Shown: positions 32,887 through 42,153 of the stretch, piece by piece | Layout of the letters: each line of letters starts with the position of its first letter | Position numbering within the stretch: the stretch's first letter is position 1 | Origin: Bacillota bacterium | Lineage (GTDB): Bacteria; Bacillota; UBA4882; UBA10575 | Direction of reading: 5' to 3' | Length of the DNA stretch: 54,360 nt | Assembly: GCA_012727535.1 (NCBI GenBank) | Contig: JAAYGU010000037.1 | Span: 1 to 54,360 of the forward strand | Program-made: the position numbers and the translations under genes | Notes under the pieces: model-generated | Database searches by the model: none | Seen by the model: only the letters and a program-made list of their open reading frames with translations | What the model was told of the DNA's origin: nothing

Positions 32887-33918
32887 ATCCTCCTCCTCTT
32901 CCGGAACCGGTTCATACTGGTCAAAGGTGCTGGTAATCTCCGCCCAGACCGCTTCGTGACCAAAGCCGAAAAAGATCCTCTTTTGTTCTTCCGCAACTTT
33001 CAAACGGCAAGCTTGCTTATCCGCAAAGCTAAACTCAGAGATCCGTACCCAGTATCTACCGGTCAATTCGCGCGCCACTTCACTATTGGTTAGAATTGCA
33101 TAGTCCGTCCCAACATCAATTGCTTCCCGTGCACAATCGCGGAGGAGTGCGCGGTGAGACCGGGGTATTTTATCCCACGCCAATTTGCTTAAGAATAATG
33201 GGCTTACCGGAAAATAATGCTCCGTTTGGAGAATAAATTTTGCTGTTTCATAGAGTCTCATCTGCTTAAACTCGCTGAAACTCGTTTCGGCCAGGTCGAC
33301 CAAGCCGACCTGCAACCCGATTCTCAATTCGGAATAAGCCAGGGTCACGAGGAGCATGCCTAATCTTTCCCAGATTTGCCAGTGAGTGGGCAGGAGCATC
33401 ATCCGAAACCGCAGACTCTGCACCCGGGATAAATTAGGAATTGCTTTACTGCTGATTACATTAACTGGATTGCCCACAACATAGCCCAAAACAGTATCTC
33501 CCCTAAGCTGTAAGGCCTGATCGGCTAAGACCTCACCCAGTGTTCCGCCTAAAATCTGCCGGAGATGGTCGGTTGAAAAGAAGAGAAAAGGCACCTCCAG
33601 CATCATAAACTCTGGAACATAGTCGGCATATTTAAAAGAGGCGCAGGTCGCCAGATCAACTGTCCCTCTTTGCAATCCTTTAATGAGCTGCTCATCATCT
33701 CCCAAAGCTCCGTCTGTATAAACCTCGATTTTAATCTGACCCCGCGTTCGTTTTTCCACCAAATCTTTGAAAGTGTTCAGGACGACGGCCTCAGTCGAGG
33801 CCACCGGTCTCGGTGTTGCTGCTTTTAACAAAATGGTATTTTTTTCAGAGAAACCAGGCTGGGAAAGCGCAAGTACAGTTGTGATCATCAAACAAAGGAC
33901 AAAGATCTTACGGGGCAT
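32875..33918 (-). CDS. TRAP transporter substrate-binding protein (DctP family)
   Basis: Secreted solute-binding protein of 347 residues. An N-terminal signal peptide (about 1-24) precedes a DctP domain: AATPRPVASTEAVVLNTFKD, YTDGALGDDEQLIKGLQRGTVDLA, and RFRMMLLPTHWQIWERLG, where the conserved Arg that binds the carboxylate of the substrate would lie. The tail is acidic (PVPEEEEDN). No DctQ or DctM permease gene is adjacent, although TRAP systems need both; so this is an orphan, possibly serving a distant transporter or a sensor. ATG start, good GGAGG upstream. Substrate unknown, probably an organic acid. Confidence 0.88.
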   Translation of the reverse strand: MPRKIFVLCLMITTVLALSQPGFSEKNTILLKAATPRPVASTEAVVLNTFKDLVEKRTRGQIKIEVYTDGALGDDEQLIKGLQRGTVDLATCASFKYADYVPEFMMLEVPFLFFSTDHLRQILGGTLGEVLADQALQLRGDTVLGYVVGNPVNVISSKAIPNLSRVQSLRFRMMLLPTHWQIWERLGMLLVTLAYSELRIGLQVGLVDLAETSFSEFKQMRLYETAKFILQTEHYFPVSPLFLSKLAWDKIPRSHRALLRDCAREAIDVGTDYAILTNSEVARELTGRYWVRISEFSFADKQACRLKVAEEQKRIFFGFGHEAVWAEITSTFDQYEPVPEEEEDNGV

Positions 33919-34020
33919 CTTTTCGCCTCCTCTAAAAACACTTCCTTCATCTTAATTTTACATTTTTTCTTAATCTCCTGCTTAAAAGGATGTTCTTCAT
34001 AAAATAATGCCGGATCTGGT

Positions 34021-34920
34021 TCATTTCTCCACGACTCCGGCAATAAAAGCCAGTTTCTTGTCCCGCAAGAGATTACTGGTTTGCAAATCATCGATTAAAA
34101 CCGTCCCATCGAGGACAAAACTAATTTTATAATTGTAATACCCATTTAGAAAATAATAGACAAAAGCCTCGGCAAAATCCTCATTCATCCCCATACTGCT
34201 GCTTAAACTAAGGAAAGAAGATTCATGTTTAAACCAGTGAAAAAAAGTGACCAGCCCTTCCACAGAGTGGATACCTTGTACCTTTCCGGAAAACCCTTCA
34301 CGATCCTTCCAATTATTCGACTGGTCCCAGGAAATATTGACAAAGTCTTTATTCAATTCATTCTCAATAAATTTCCCTTTCCAATTGAACTTTAATTGAT
34401 CGTATTCGACCAGATGACCAACCTCATGAAGGATAATCCGGAGTAAATTTGGTAGTTCGGGAGTACCTTTAAAGGCAAATTGGTTACTTTTCTCCATTAG
34501 ACTTAGATTGGAATTTAACAGCTTATTCTTCCAATCATCACTAATGGAAAAATCCAAAGTAACTTTCTCTTTGTCTAGGTAGACGACCATTTGCGGTTTA
34601 TCGGCAAAAGAATAGGCCGAATTAACGATCACAAAACGATCAGCATACTCTAATAGATGCATTAAGTTTTTTTGTTTCAAAAGATCCACACACCGGCGGA
34701 GACTTTTGATCTCCCGTGAAGAAAGCACCACCTTTTCCGGGCGAATAAATCTGCGAAACTCTTCTGAAGGTTGATGCTTCAAGGGGTCAAAACCTTCAAA
34801 CACAATACCTTGGTATGAAAAGACCTCCTGCGCTTGCCGGCAACCGGAAAAAAGGATTGTAAAAATAACAACCAATATAACAATCCATATAAATTCCTTC
34901 ATTGTACCACAACCTTCCAC
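34021..34920 (-). CDS. Putative lipoprotein with zinc-metallopeptidase motif
   Basis: Protein of 299 residues with a lipoprotein signal: a hydrophobic stretch then LFSGC, lipid-modified Cys27. A zincin motif HEVGH (H165, E166, H169) in LRIILHEVGHLVEYD and a downstream NEDFAEAF (E247 or E251) could supply the third zinc ligand, as in peptidases with an extended third-ligand motif. The GTG start is used because GGAGG lies 9 nt upstream. Located between a TRAP binding protein and argS, without obvious partners. I do not recognise a named family; catalytic activity is inferred from the motif. Confidence 0.7.
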   Translation of the reverse strand: MEGCGTMKEFIWIVILVVIFTILFSGCRQAQEVFSYQGIVFEGFDPLKHQPSEEFRRFIRPEKVVLSSREIKSLRRCVDLLKQKNLMHLLEYADRFVIVNSAYSFADKPQMVVYLDKEKVTLDFSISDDWKNKLLNSNLSLMEKSNQFAFKGTPELPNLLRIILHEVGHLVEYDQLKFNWKGKFIENELNKDFVNISWDQSNNWKDREGFSGKVQGIHSVEGLVTFFHWFKHESSFLSLSSSMGMNEDFAEAFVYYFLNGYYNYKISFVLDGTVLIDDLQTSNLLRDKKLAFIAGVVEK

Positions 34921-34957
34921 CTGATTGAACCTCCGGAAGGTCCCATCCTACAAATAC

Positions 34958-36685
34958 CTACATGCGTTCGGGGGCCTTAATTCCTAGTAAGCCTAAACCA
35001 ACCGCCAAGGTGGTTTTCACGGCATATACCAAAACCAGTCTTGCTTCTTGTAGTGTTTGCTCTTCCACCAGTACCGGGCAGTCATGGTAAAACCGGTTAA
35101 ACTGTTGTGCTAAATCGATCAGGTAACGACTGATGAGCGAAGGCTCATATTCTGCGGCGGCGGCCATAATCTTTTCCGGAAAGAGATATAAAGTTTTAAT
35201 CACGTTTAAAGCGGCCTTGTCGGTCAAGACTTTGGGTTCGAACTCTAGATGCTCTTCTGGCTTAAAACCTACCTTGCGCAGAATACTACAAGCACGCGCA
35301 TGGGTATATTGAAGATAGGGGCCTGTTTCTCCGTCAAAGTTCAAGGCCTCCTCCCAGGAAAAAGTGACATCTTTGATCCGGTTAACACTCAAAGCGCCGA
35401 ACACTACAGCGCCGACCCCCACCTCTCGGGCAACCTCTTCTTTATGCTCAAGGTTGGGGTTTTTTTCATTAATAATTTCCAGTGTTTTTTGGATCGCGGT
35501 CTGCAATAACTCCTCCAATAAAACAACTTTCCCTTTGCGGGTAGACAACTTTTCCCCCGCTAAGTTGACCCAACCAAAGGGAACATGGATCAAATCCTTC
35601 GCCCAGTCATAACCCATCAGTTCAATAACTTTAAACCATTGTCGAAAATGGAGACTTTGCGCGATGCCGGTCACATAAAGCGCCTTCACAAAGTCGTAGG
35701 TCCGTTTACGGTAAAGTGCCGCCGCAATATCACGGGTAGCATATAAAGAGCTACCGTCCTTCTTAAGAATTAAACACGGAGGCATCTCGAACTGCTCTAG
35801 GTCAACAATGAGCGCGCCCTCACTCTCTTCCAACAGATTTTTATCTTTTAATTCACTAACCACCGCTGGTAATTGGTCATTATAAAAACTTTCCCCGGCC
35901 ATCGAATCGAACGTAATCTCCAAAAGATCATAGACTCTTTGAAACTCTTCGAGACTAATCTCTTTAAACCATTTCCATAAGGCCAGGGCTTCCTGATCAC
36001 CATTTTCAATCCGATTAAACCACTCACGTGCTTCTTCATCTAACGTCGGATCCTTCTCCGCTTCTTCATGAAATTTAACATATAAACGCATCAGTTCCTT
36101 GATTAAGCCCTTTTCCACCGCCGCCTGTGAACCCCATTTTTTATACGCCGTGATTAACTTACCGAATTGCGTTCCCCAGTCCCCGAGGTGGTTGATGCCA
36201 ACACAGTTATAACCCAAAAAATTAAAGATTTTGTAAAGGGAATTCCCGATCACCGTACTGCTCAGGTGACCGACATGAAAAGGTTTGGCGATATTGGGCG
36301 CGGAAAAATCAATCACAATATTCTGGCCTTGGCCGAGGGAACGAGCGCCATAACGTTCACGGGTCCCGAGAATCGTCTGTAATACCTTCTTGCCTAACTG
36401 CTCCGGCACAAAACGGAAATTCAAATAGGGCCCAGTTGCCACCGGGGCCTCGAGATAAGGAGAGGCAGGCAGGCTTTCCTGCAGTTCTTGGGCAATCACA
36501 TGCGGATCTTTCCTCAAAATTTTACTCAGTTTAAAACAGGGAAAAGCCAGGTCACCAAGTTTTTGATCCGGTGGATATTCCAGTAAATTGTAAATTTCTT
36601 CCCTATCCAATTTATTTAAGTCCGGTTGGGTACAGAGTAAATCAGTAACGATTTCCCGATAATCAAGGTATTGTATGTTTCTCAT
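34958..36685 (-). CDS. argS: Arginyl-tRNA synthetase
   Basis: Class Ia synthetase of 575 residues charging tRNA-Arg. N-terminal Add-1 domain, HIGH signature as SAPNIAKPFHVGHL, KMSKS-like LSTRKGKVV, and an anticodon-binding DALR domain ending with GLGLLGIKAPERM, the family's C-terminus. AAGGAG lies 6 nt before the ATG and a sigma-A-like promoter is close upstream. Terminates ahead of the lipoprotein gene on the same strand with a 37-nt gap. Length and motif order normal. Confidence 0.96.
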   Translation of the reverse strand: MRNIQYLDYREIVTDLLCTQPDLNKLDREEIYNLLEYPPDQKLGDLAFPCFKLSKILRKDPHVIAQELQESLPASPYLEAPVATGPYLNFRFVPEQLGKKVLQTILGTRERYGARSLGQGQNIVIDFSAPNIAKPFHVGHLSSTVIGNSLYKIFNFLGYNCVGINHLGDWGTQFGKLITAYKKWGSQAAVEKGLIKELMRLYVKFHEEAEKDPTLDEEAREWFNRIENGDQEALALWKWFKEISLEEFQRVYDLLEITFDSMAGESFYNDQLPAVVSELKDKNLLEESEGALIVDLEQFEMPPCLILKKDGSSLYATRDIAAALYRKRTYDFVKALYVTGIAQSLHFRQWFKVIELMGYDWAKDLIHVPFGWVNLAGEKLSTRKGKVVLLEELLQTAIQKTLEIINEKNPNLEHKEEVAREVGVGAVVFGALSVNRIKDVTFSWEEALNFDGETGPYLQYTHARACSILRKVGFKPEEHLEFEPKVLTDKAALNVIKTLYLFPEKIMAAAAEYEPSLISRYLIDLAQQFNRFYHDCPVLVEEQTLQEARLVLVYAVKTTLAVGLGLLGIKAPERM

Positions 36686-36721
36686 CTGGATCTCCTTCTA
36701 CTTGCTTCTGAATCTTATTAT

Positions 36722-36750
36722 ATATTACCCAAATAACCTTTTATTTGCAA
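36722..36750 (-). promoter_or_regulatory. Sigma-A-like promoter of argS
   Basis: Minus-strand TTGCAA (36745-36750), 17-nt spacer, TAATAT (36722-36727), about 37 nt before the argS ATG. Confidence 0.6.
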
Positions 36751-36771
36751 CTAAAAAGATTATCCCTTTTT

Positions 36772-38304
36772 TCAGCGCCACTGGCGATAAAAATCACTCT
36801 CCAGGCCGCGGTACTGAAGTGCTTCGGCAAGATGGGATGGGGCAATCTTCGCCTTACCCTCCAAGTCGGCAATGGTCCGGGCGACCCGCAGTAGCCGTTC
36901 ATAACCCCGGGCCGAGAGCCGGAAACTCTGAACCGCCCTCGCCATTAGTCTCTTCCCTGCTGGATCCAGAGCGCAATAGTACTTGCTCTCCTTCGGCCGC
37001 ATATGTGCATTACAATAGATTCCGCGACCTTGATATCTTTCTTCCTGAATCCGACGAGCGCACACGACCCGCTGGCGGATGACCGTTGAAGATTCCCCCT
37101 GACCAGCGGTGGCCATCTCCTCATACTTCAAACGCGGCACCTCGACCATTAAATCAATGCGGTCGAGCAGCGGCCCAGAAATCCGGGAAGTGTATCTTTT
37201 TATTTCTAACGGTGTACAGCGGCAAGGCTGTACCGGATCGCGATAATATCCGCATAAACAAGGATTCATCGCTGCAATCAACATAAAACGGCTGGGATAC
37301 ACCACGGTAAGGGCAGCCCGTGAAAGCGTGACCATCCCGTCCTCGAGTGGTTGACGCAAGACCACCAAGACTTCGCGGTGAAATTCTGGAAACTCATCGA
37401 GAAAAAGGACACCATGATGGGCCAAAGTGACCTCACCCGGTCGTGGATAGGTTCCTCCCCCGATTAACCCCACTCGCGTAGTGGTATGATGCGGACTCCT
37501 AAACGGCCGGTCCTTCAAGAGCGATGTTCCGGCAGGGAGCAACCCGGCAATACTATAAATCTTCGTCAGTTCCAGGGCTTCCTCCCAGTTTAATTCGGGT
37601 AAGATCGAAGGTAATCTCCGGGCCAACATGGTTTTTCCCGAACCTGGGGGACCGACCAGTAGGATATTATGCCCCCCGGCCGCCGCAATCTCCAAAGCCC
37701 GTTTGGCCGCTTCTTGGCCACGTACATCGGCATAATCTTCGCTGTAGACAGCAGCCGCAATCTCCTCCACCGGGGGAGGATTTTCCGGTTCGCGGCCGGT
37801 TTGGAGAAAGGTGACCGCCTCCTTTAGATCTTGAACCGGAATAATCTTGATCCCTTTTACCACACAAGCCTCCGCATAATTACCGCTGGGAATCAACATA
37901 TATTCTTTACCCTGCTTTGCCGCCGCAAGCGCCATCGATAAAACGCCGCGCACGGTCCGGATTGTCCCATCCAAGGCTAATTCGCCGCTTGCCATCCCGC
38001 GGTTAAGAACTTGTTGGTCGAGCAACCCCTGGGCACAGAGAATCCCGAGCGCAATCGGTAGATCAAACCCGCCTCCTTCTTTTTTAAGCGCGGCCGGAGC
38101 CAAATTAATCACAATCCGGTGGGCGGGAAACTCAAAACCGGAGTTTTTAATTGCTGCTCTTACTCTTTCTTTTGCTTCTTTGACTGCCGTATCTCCCAGA
38201 CCGACCAGATCAAAGGAGGGTAGTCCCCTGGAGAGATCAACTTCTACTTCAACGGGAAACCCGTCAATCCCGAGTACCGTCGCAGTGGCTACTTTGGCCA
38301 GCAT
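36772..38304 (-). CDS. comM: YifB/ComM family Mg-chelatase-like AAA ATPase
   Basis: AAA+ protein of 510 residues. An N-terminal Lon-protease-like fold (1-about 170) precedes the AAA module with Walker A GPPGSGKT and Walker B LFLDEFPEF, and a C-terminal Mg-chelatase-type helical domain with a Cys-rich insert (CLCGYYRDPVQPCRC). ComM is a hexameric helicase promoting branch migration in natural transformation in Vibrio; the Bacillota role is less clear. The start overlaps the yraN stop (TAATG). In Bacillota it is often found with yraN or rnhB, as here. Confidence 0.9.
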   Translation of the reverse strand: MLAKVATATVLGIDGFPVEVEVDLSRGLPSFDLVGLGDTAVKEAKERVRAAIKNSGFEFPAHRIVINLAPAALKKEGGGFDLPIALGILCAQGLLDQQVLNRGMASGELALDGTIRTVRGVLSMALAAAKQGKEYMLIPSGNYAEACVVKGIKIIPVQDLKEAVTFLQTGREPENPPPVEEIAAAVYSEDYADVRGQEAAKRALEIAAAGGHNILLVGPPGSGKTMLARRLPSILPELNWEEALELTKIYSIAGLLPAGTSLLKDRPFRSPHHTTTRVGLIGGGTYPRPGEVTLAHHGVLFLDEFPEFHREVLVVLRQPLEDGMVTLSRAALTVVYPSRFMLIAAMNPCLCGYYRDPVQPCRCTPLEIKRYTSRISGPLLDRIDLMVEVPRLKYEEMATAGQGESSTVIRQRVVCARRIQEERYQGRGIYCNAHMRPKESKYYCALDPAGKRLMARAVQSFRLSARGYERLLRVARTIADLEGKAKIAPSHLAEALQYRGLESDFYRQWR

Positions 38305-38684
38305 TAATAGTAATTACCCCCCTCCACACCGAAAGCATTGGTAATTAATTCATGGCGGAGGTGTTCCCCTTGCTGATTTAAGGTCAGAGCCAGAATATCA
38401 AAGCGACAGGGATAGTCGCGATAATTTTTGCTCTGGAGATAACAGAGTGCCGTCCGGATCAGACTTCTTTTTTTCCGTCGTGTAATCGCCTCCAGCCCGG
38501 AGCCGAAGGTCGTTACAACTCGGGTTTTCACTTCGATAAAGACCAGTTCACCCTGGTGCTCTGCGATCAAGTCTATCTCACCATAGCGGGTCTGGAAGTG
38601 GGTCTCAATGATTTGGTAACCTTGCTCTTCAAGGATGTTCCTGGCAAGTAGCTCACCATAATTGCCCAACGTTTTCCGGAACAT
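38304..38684 (-). CDS. YraN family (UPF0102) endonuclease-like protein
   Basis: Protein of 126 residues with the PD-(D/E)XK-like core: GEIDLIAEHQGELVFIEVKTR, including the Asp, Glu and Lys expected for a nuclease fold of Holliday-junction-resolvase type. Biochemical activity of the family has not been settled. It overlaps the start of the ComM-like gene by one base. ATG start; GGGTGG lies 6 nt upstream. Full length. Confidence 0.92.
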   Translation of the reverse strand: MFRKTLGNYGELLARNILEEQGYQIIETHFQTRYGEIDLIAEHQGELVFIEVKTRVVTTFGSGLEAITRRKKRSLIRTALCYLQSKNYRDYPCRFDILALTLNQQGEHLRHELITNAFGVEGGNYY

Positions 38685-38815
38685 AGGAAACCACCCTCAA
38701 CCCAATTTCTCCATTTGTTTATTTCGCTTCCTCTCCACTATTTCCTTTATTTTCTAGAACGGTAACAAAAAACTAAAGATCGATCAGATCAAAATGAACC
38801 AGGATGATATCTGGC

Positions 38816-39094
38816 TCACTCTTTTTCCCGCTTCAGATCTTCTTCCAATTGCCAGAGAAAAGCCAGGATCTCCGCGGTTAACAGGTAGGCTTCAGGGGGA
38901 ATATACTCCCCTACCTCTACCCCTTCCAGGAGTTTTACCAACTCCGGGGCAGTAACCGTCGGAACCTCGGCTTGTCTGGCCAACTGTAAAATTGCTTCCG
39001 CCAGAGTACCCTGGCCTTTGGCCAAGACGACAGGGGCTACATCCTTATTCTCCTCATAACGCAGGGCAATTGCTTTGCTGATCTTCTCTTGCAT
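38816..39094 (-). CDS. FlhB C-terminal-like protein (YlqH type)
   Basis: A 92-residue protein resembling only the cytoplasmic tail of the flagellar export protein FlhB: KAIALRYEENKDVAPVVLAKGQG and a later VGEYIPPEAYLLTAEILAFLW. The NPTH autocleavage site is absent, as in the YlqH/FhlB group, which are soluble and can partly replace the FlhB C-domain in B. subtilis. ATG 39094 is preferred (GGTGG 7 nt upstream) over the ATG five codons earlier. It immediately follows a YlqG-like gene, the same order as in Bacillus. No other flagellar genes are nearby. Confidence 0.8.
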   Translation of the reverse strand: MQEKISKAIALRYEENKDVAPVVLAKGQGTLAEAILQLARQAEVPTVTAPELVKLLEGVEVGEYIPPEAYLLTAEILAFLWQLEEDLKREKE

Positions 39095-39095
39095 C

Positions 39096-40205
39096 TTACA
39101 ACCACCCATCTACCTGTAAGGGGATAAAACGCTCCCGATGATCGTCGGCCGGTCCGGACTCAAATTGAAAATTACTGATCAACCAGCCTTTATTCTCGAG
39201 GTAAGGTTGCAGCGCTGTCAACCGCTGTAAGGCAAGGGAACTCTCTGCCCGGACCTTCAACTGCAAACCTTCTGGGTTCTTCGCCCCGATGATTTCAACC
39301 GTACCAAGGGTCGGCGACTGGAAGATTAAACGGAAAGAAAAGCCGCCGGAGGGTTCGGCCTTTCCGGCCTGGTCCCCCCGCCCCTCCCATCTGACTTGCG
39401 GCTGGCCGTCGGCAGAAAAGAGGTAGAACAGGAAATGAGGCAGGCTTAAATCATGCCGCGCATGCATCTCCAAAAAGCTAACCGCCTGGCGCAATGTTGG
39501 CTCCTCCTCCCTTCCGGAAGAAGAAAGCGCAAATGGTTTCTTCACAGCCTTTCGGAGTCCGGTCAGGAATTCAACAATTCGCGCGGCCACCTCGTCAGTT
39601 AACGCTTCTGCTCTCGCCGCATCGCCTCGCGGGGGAACCGGGGTTTGCTTGCCCCGCCATACTTCCAGCCAACGCTGGGCCAGTTGTTGTCCCTCTTCCG
39701 TCATCCCCCATAACTCTTGCTGAACGAAGGGAAAAAGGGCATACAGAGCCCATAAGGCTGTTTGCGGGTTAATCGGGAGCTCCTTTGCCCTTAAAAAAGC
39801 GAAGACTTGGGGATGAACTTTTACCCCCCAAACTTTTTCGGCGGTTAGCATCCATCTTTTTATATCCGCAAAAATTTCTCGCGTTAAAGGCAAATTTTCA
39901 TTCGTCAGCGCTTGGAGCACTTCTAAAGCAGCCTGTTGGTTCTCACCAAACAAATCTTTTAAAAACGGGAGCTTTTCGGTGAGACTTTCCACGTGATACG
40001 GCGAGAGAACGATCTTTCCAGGTTCTTCCCGGATCACCTGAAAAATTATTTCTCGACCAAAAGGCACCGCCAAACCCTCGAGCTGAACAGGTACCGTACC
40101 CTGCTCCGTTTTTAAGACGACCTGCCCGTCATTGCCCTCGACTAACATTCCTTTGAGTAAACGGTGGGTTGAGAACATAGCCGGTAGATTCAGAGACGGG
40201 TTCAT
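39096..40205 (-). CDS. YlqG/FliK-like hook-length-control-type protein
   Basis: Protein of 369 residues with no signal peptide. The N-terminal 60 residues form a beta-rich segment (LLKGMLVEGNDGQVVLKTEQG), the middle is helical, and the C-terminal part (from about 250) has the pattern of FliK-type C-terminal domains (LPHFLFYLFSADGQPQVRWE, then GTVEIIGAKNPEGLQLKVRAE). I assign it chiefly from context: rnhB upstream and the FlhB-tail gene directly downstream reproduce the Bacillus rnhB-ylqG-ylqH order. Its partner relationship with the FlhB-tail protein is plausible, but function in the absence of flagellar genes is unknown. Confidence 0.6.
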   Translation of the reverse strand: MNPSLNLPAMFSTHRLLKGMLVEGNDGQVVLKTEQGTVPVQLEGLAVPFGREIIFQVIREEPGKIVLSPYHVESLTEKLPFLKDLFGENQQAALEVLQALTNENLPLTREIFADIKRWMLTAEKVWGVKVHPQVFAFLRAKELPINPQTALWALYALFPFVQQELWGMTEEGQQLAQRWLEVWRGKQTPVPPRGDAARAEALTDEVAARIVEFLTGLRKAVKKPFALSSSGREEEPTLRQAVSFLEMHARHDLSLPHFLFYLFSADGQPQVRWEGRGDQAGKAEPSGGFSFRLIFQSPTLGTVEIIGAKNPEGLQLKVRAESSLALQRLTALQPYLENKGWLISNFQFESGPADDHRERFIPLQVDGWL

Positions 40206-40228
40206 CAGGACTCTCTTCCTTCCATAGT

Positions 40229-40918
40229 TTACTGCCTTTCAAGCTCTTCCCGGCCAGGCAAAACCGGTGGGTAACGAAGATTAAAACTGCGCCGGTGGAC
40301 AACCGAAGGCCCTAAGCGTGCAATCGCCGCAAAATGTTCAGCTGTCGGATAGCCTTTATGTTTGGCAAATCCATAACCGGGATAGACCCGGTCTAACTCT
40401 TGCATGATGCGGTCTCTGGTAACCTTCGCTAAAATGGAGGCCGCTGCGATCGAAAGGCTCAAGGTATCACCGCCAACCACTCCCTGGTGCGCAAGGGAAA
40501 TACCCGGCCAGGCGTAACCATCGATTAAGAGATAATCCGGTTTAACCGGTAGGCTTTCAACGGCGCGCATCATAGCCAGCTGAGAGGCTTTAAGAATATT
40601 ATAGCGATCAATCTCCTCGACCGAAGCCTCCCCCAGTCCATAAGGGATCTTTAAAGCTAACATTTGTTCGTAGATGAGCTCACGCCTTTTAGCACTCAGC
40701 TTCTTCGAATCATTCAGTCCGTCTATAAATATTCCCGGCGGAATAATAGCGGCTGCCGCTAAGACCGGTCCGGCCAGCGGACCTCTTCCCGCTTCATCCA
40801 CTCCGGCAATGCATTTGTAGCCTTTGGACAATAACCGATTTTCTAGTTTGTACATCATCATTTGTCGCTTTATCTCTTCGTTACTACCGGTCGTCTTCTT
40901 TTTTGACGCAAGTGACAT
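40229..40918 (-). CDS. rnhB: Ribonuclease HII
   Basis: Type 2 RNase H of about 229 residues, removing ribonucleotides from DNA. It has the hallmark DEAGRGPLAGPV segment (catalytic D-E) and further Asp residues in DGLNDSKKLSAKRR and YLLIDG. An N-terminal extension of about 30 residues precedes the core. ATG at 40918 has GGAAGG 9 nt upstream and is preferred to an ATG three codons earlier. First gene of the rnhB to comM cluster, separated from the DAP dehydrogenase gene by a hairpin. Confidence 0.95.
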   Translation of the reverse strand: MSLASKKKTTGSNEEIKRQMMMYKLENRLLSKGYKCIAGVDEAGRGPLAGPVLAAAAIIPPGIFIDGLNDSKKLSAKRRELIYEQMLALKIPYGLGEASVEEIDRYNILKASQLAMMRAVESLPVKPDYLLIDGYAWPGISLAHQGVVGGDTLSLSIAAASILAKVTRDRIMQELDRVYPGYGFAKHKGYPTAEHFAAIARLGPSVVHRRSFNLRYPPVLPGREELERQ

Positions 40919-40943
40919 TTTCCGCATCCTTCCGGTATGAACA

Positions 40944-40965
40944 AACCTGCCAGCGGCAGGTTGTT
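40944..40965 (-). terminator. Terminator after DAP dehydrogenase
   Basis: An 8-bp stem AACCTGCC / GGCAGGTT with a 3-nt loop, with a U-containing tract (UUUGUUC) on the minus strand. It lies in the gap between the DAP dehydrogenase and rnhB genes. Confidence 0.65.
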
Positions 40966-41085
40966 CTTTTTTAGGCTTTACGTAATATGTTTATCGGTAG
41001 GAAAAGGGCTTTTCTAGAGGAAAACTTCTTTAACCATAGGCGAAGCAGCACAAGAAGGAACACCCCGCCCGAGCAAAGTTTTCTT

Positions 41086-41988
41086 CTAAACCAGGTTTTT
41101 AATGATTGCTTCCCGGTCACCTTCTAGGTAATCGATGATCGGAATTTCGATCATGGTATAACAACCCGGTACTTGTTTCATGCTGGCCCGTCCTGCCGCC
41201 ACCATCACTTGCGCAGTGAGGGCGGGGTTGTTGATACGCATCTTGAACTCAAAGAGCTGGTTCTGGGTCAATCCGGAGACCCCTTTTCTTTCCAGGTGCA
41301 CACCATGACCCCGGTCGAGCAAAGCATCCACTTCAGGAACTTGATTGACCACGGTTTCATCGTGGCAAAAGTAAGGGTCTTGTTTAATCGCTGTTTCCAC
41401 CTGCCCAAAGTCTACGCCTTCTTCCAGTTCGACATAGACCATGCGCCGGTGTAAACCGGTGCCTTTTGGGATCGTAAGCGCGAGTGCATTCTTTACACCG
41501 GGGATATTTTTCACAGCGACCGTATGCCCCATGGACATCCCCGGGCCAAAATTGGTATAGGTAATCCCCTGCGGCGCCATAAACTGCAGGATGCAGCGGA
41601 TCATCGAGTCGGTACCAGGATCCCAACCGGCAGAAATGACTGCGGTGGCCTGGTGCGCCTTGGCTATCGGCTCCAATTGTCGACGATAATCAGCCAAGAC
41701 ACCATGGAGATCATAACTGTCGACCGTATTAATGCCCATGGCCAGAATTTCCTGCGCATACTGGGGAACCAGGCGGGACGGTAAACTTAAAAAGGCCACA
41801 TCAACCTGGCCCAGTTCGGAAAGGGAGCTCTTAACCGGAAGCTCTCTTAGCTCAAGAGGAAGCTGCTTGAGCGACTCCGGCCGACGCACCACCCCGGCCA
41901 AGCAAAAATCACCCGCTGCCTGGATCGCTTCGAGTAAATAACGTCCAATATTTCCATAGCCGACAATCGCCGCATTAATTTTACCCAT
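41086..41988 (-). CDS. ddh: Diaminopimelate dehydrogenase
   Basis: NADP-dependent enzyme of 300 residues that makes meso-diaminopimelate from tetrahydrodipicolinate in one step, bypassing the acyl pathways of lysine and peptidoglycan synthesis. A Rossmann motif [13 protein letters not shown] is at the N-terminus, and [13 protein letters not shown] is characteristic of the family. AGGAGG lies 6 nt before the ATG. Divergent from the PHP phosphatase gene with 165 bp between starts. The cell wall is therefore likely to contain meso-DAP; the dap-cluster genes are not seen here. Confidence 0.93.
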   Translation of the reverse strand: MGKINAAIVGYGNIGRYLLEAIQAAGDFCLAGVVRRPESLKQLPLELRELPVKSSLSELGQVDVAFLSLPSRLVPQYAQEILAMGINTVDSYDLHGVLADYRRQLEPIAKAHQATAVISAGWDPGTDSMIRCILQFMAPQGITYTNFGPGMSMGHTVAVKNIPGVKNALALTIPKGTGLHRRMVYVELEEGVDFGQVETAIKQDPYFCHDETVVNQVPEVDALLDRGHGVHLERKGVSGLTQNQLFEFKMRINNPALTAQVMVAAGRASMKQVPGCYTMIEIPIIDYLEGDREAIIKNLV

Positions 41989-42153
41989 TTCCTACCTCCT
42001 AGTGTTCTTGTTCGTTATAAAGAAAAGATCTGCTTGCCGAATGAGCAATTGGCGGTGGTCAAGAGCCAACCGGGGACCATCGGGAGGAAAAGAGGCCCCG
42101 GAGCAAGAAGAGAAATAAGGAATTAAACTTACCAGATAAACGGAGGTTAAGCA

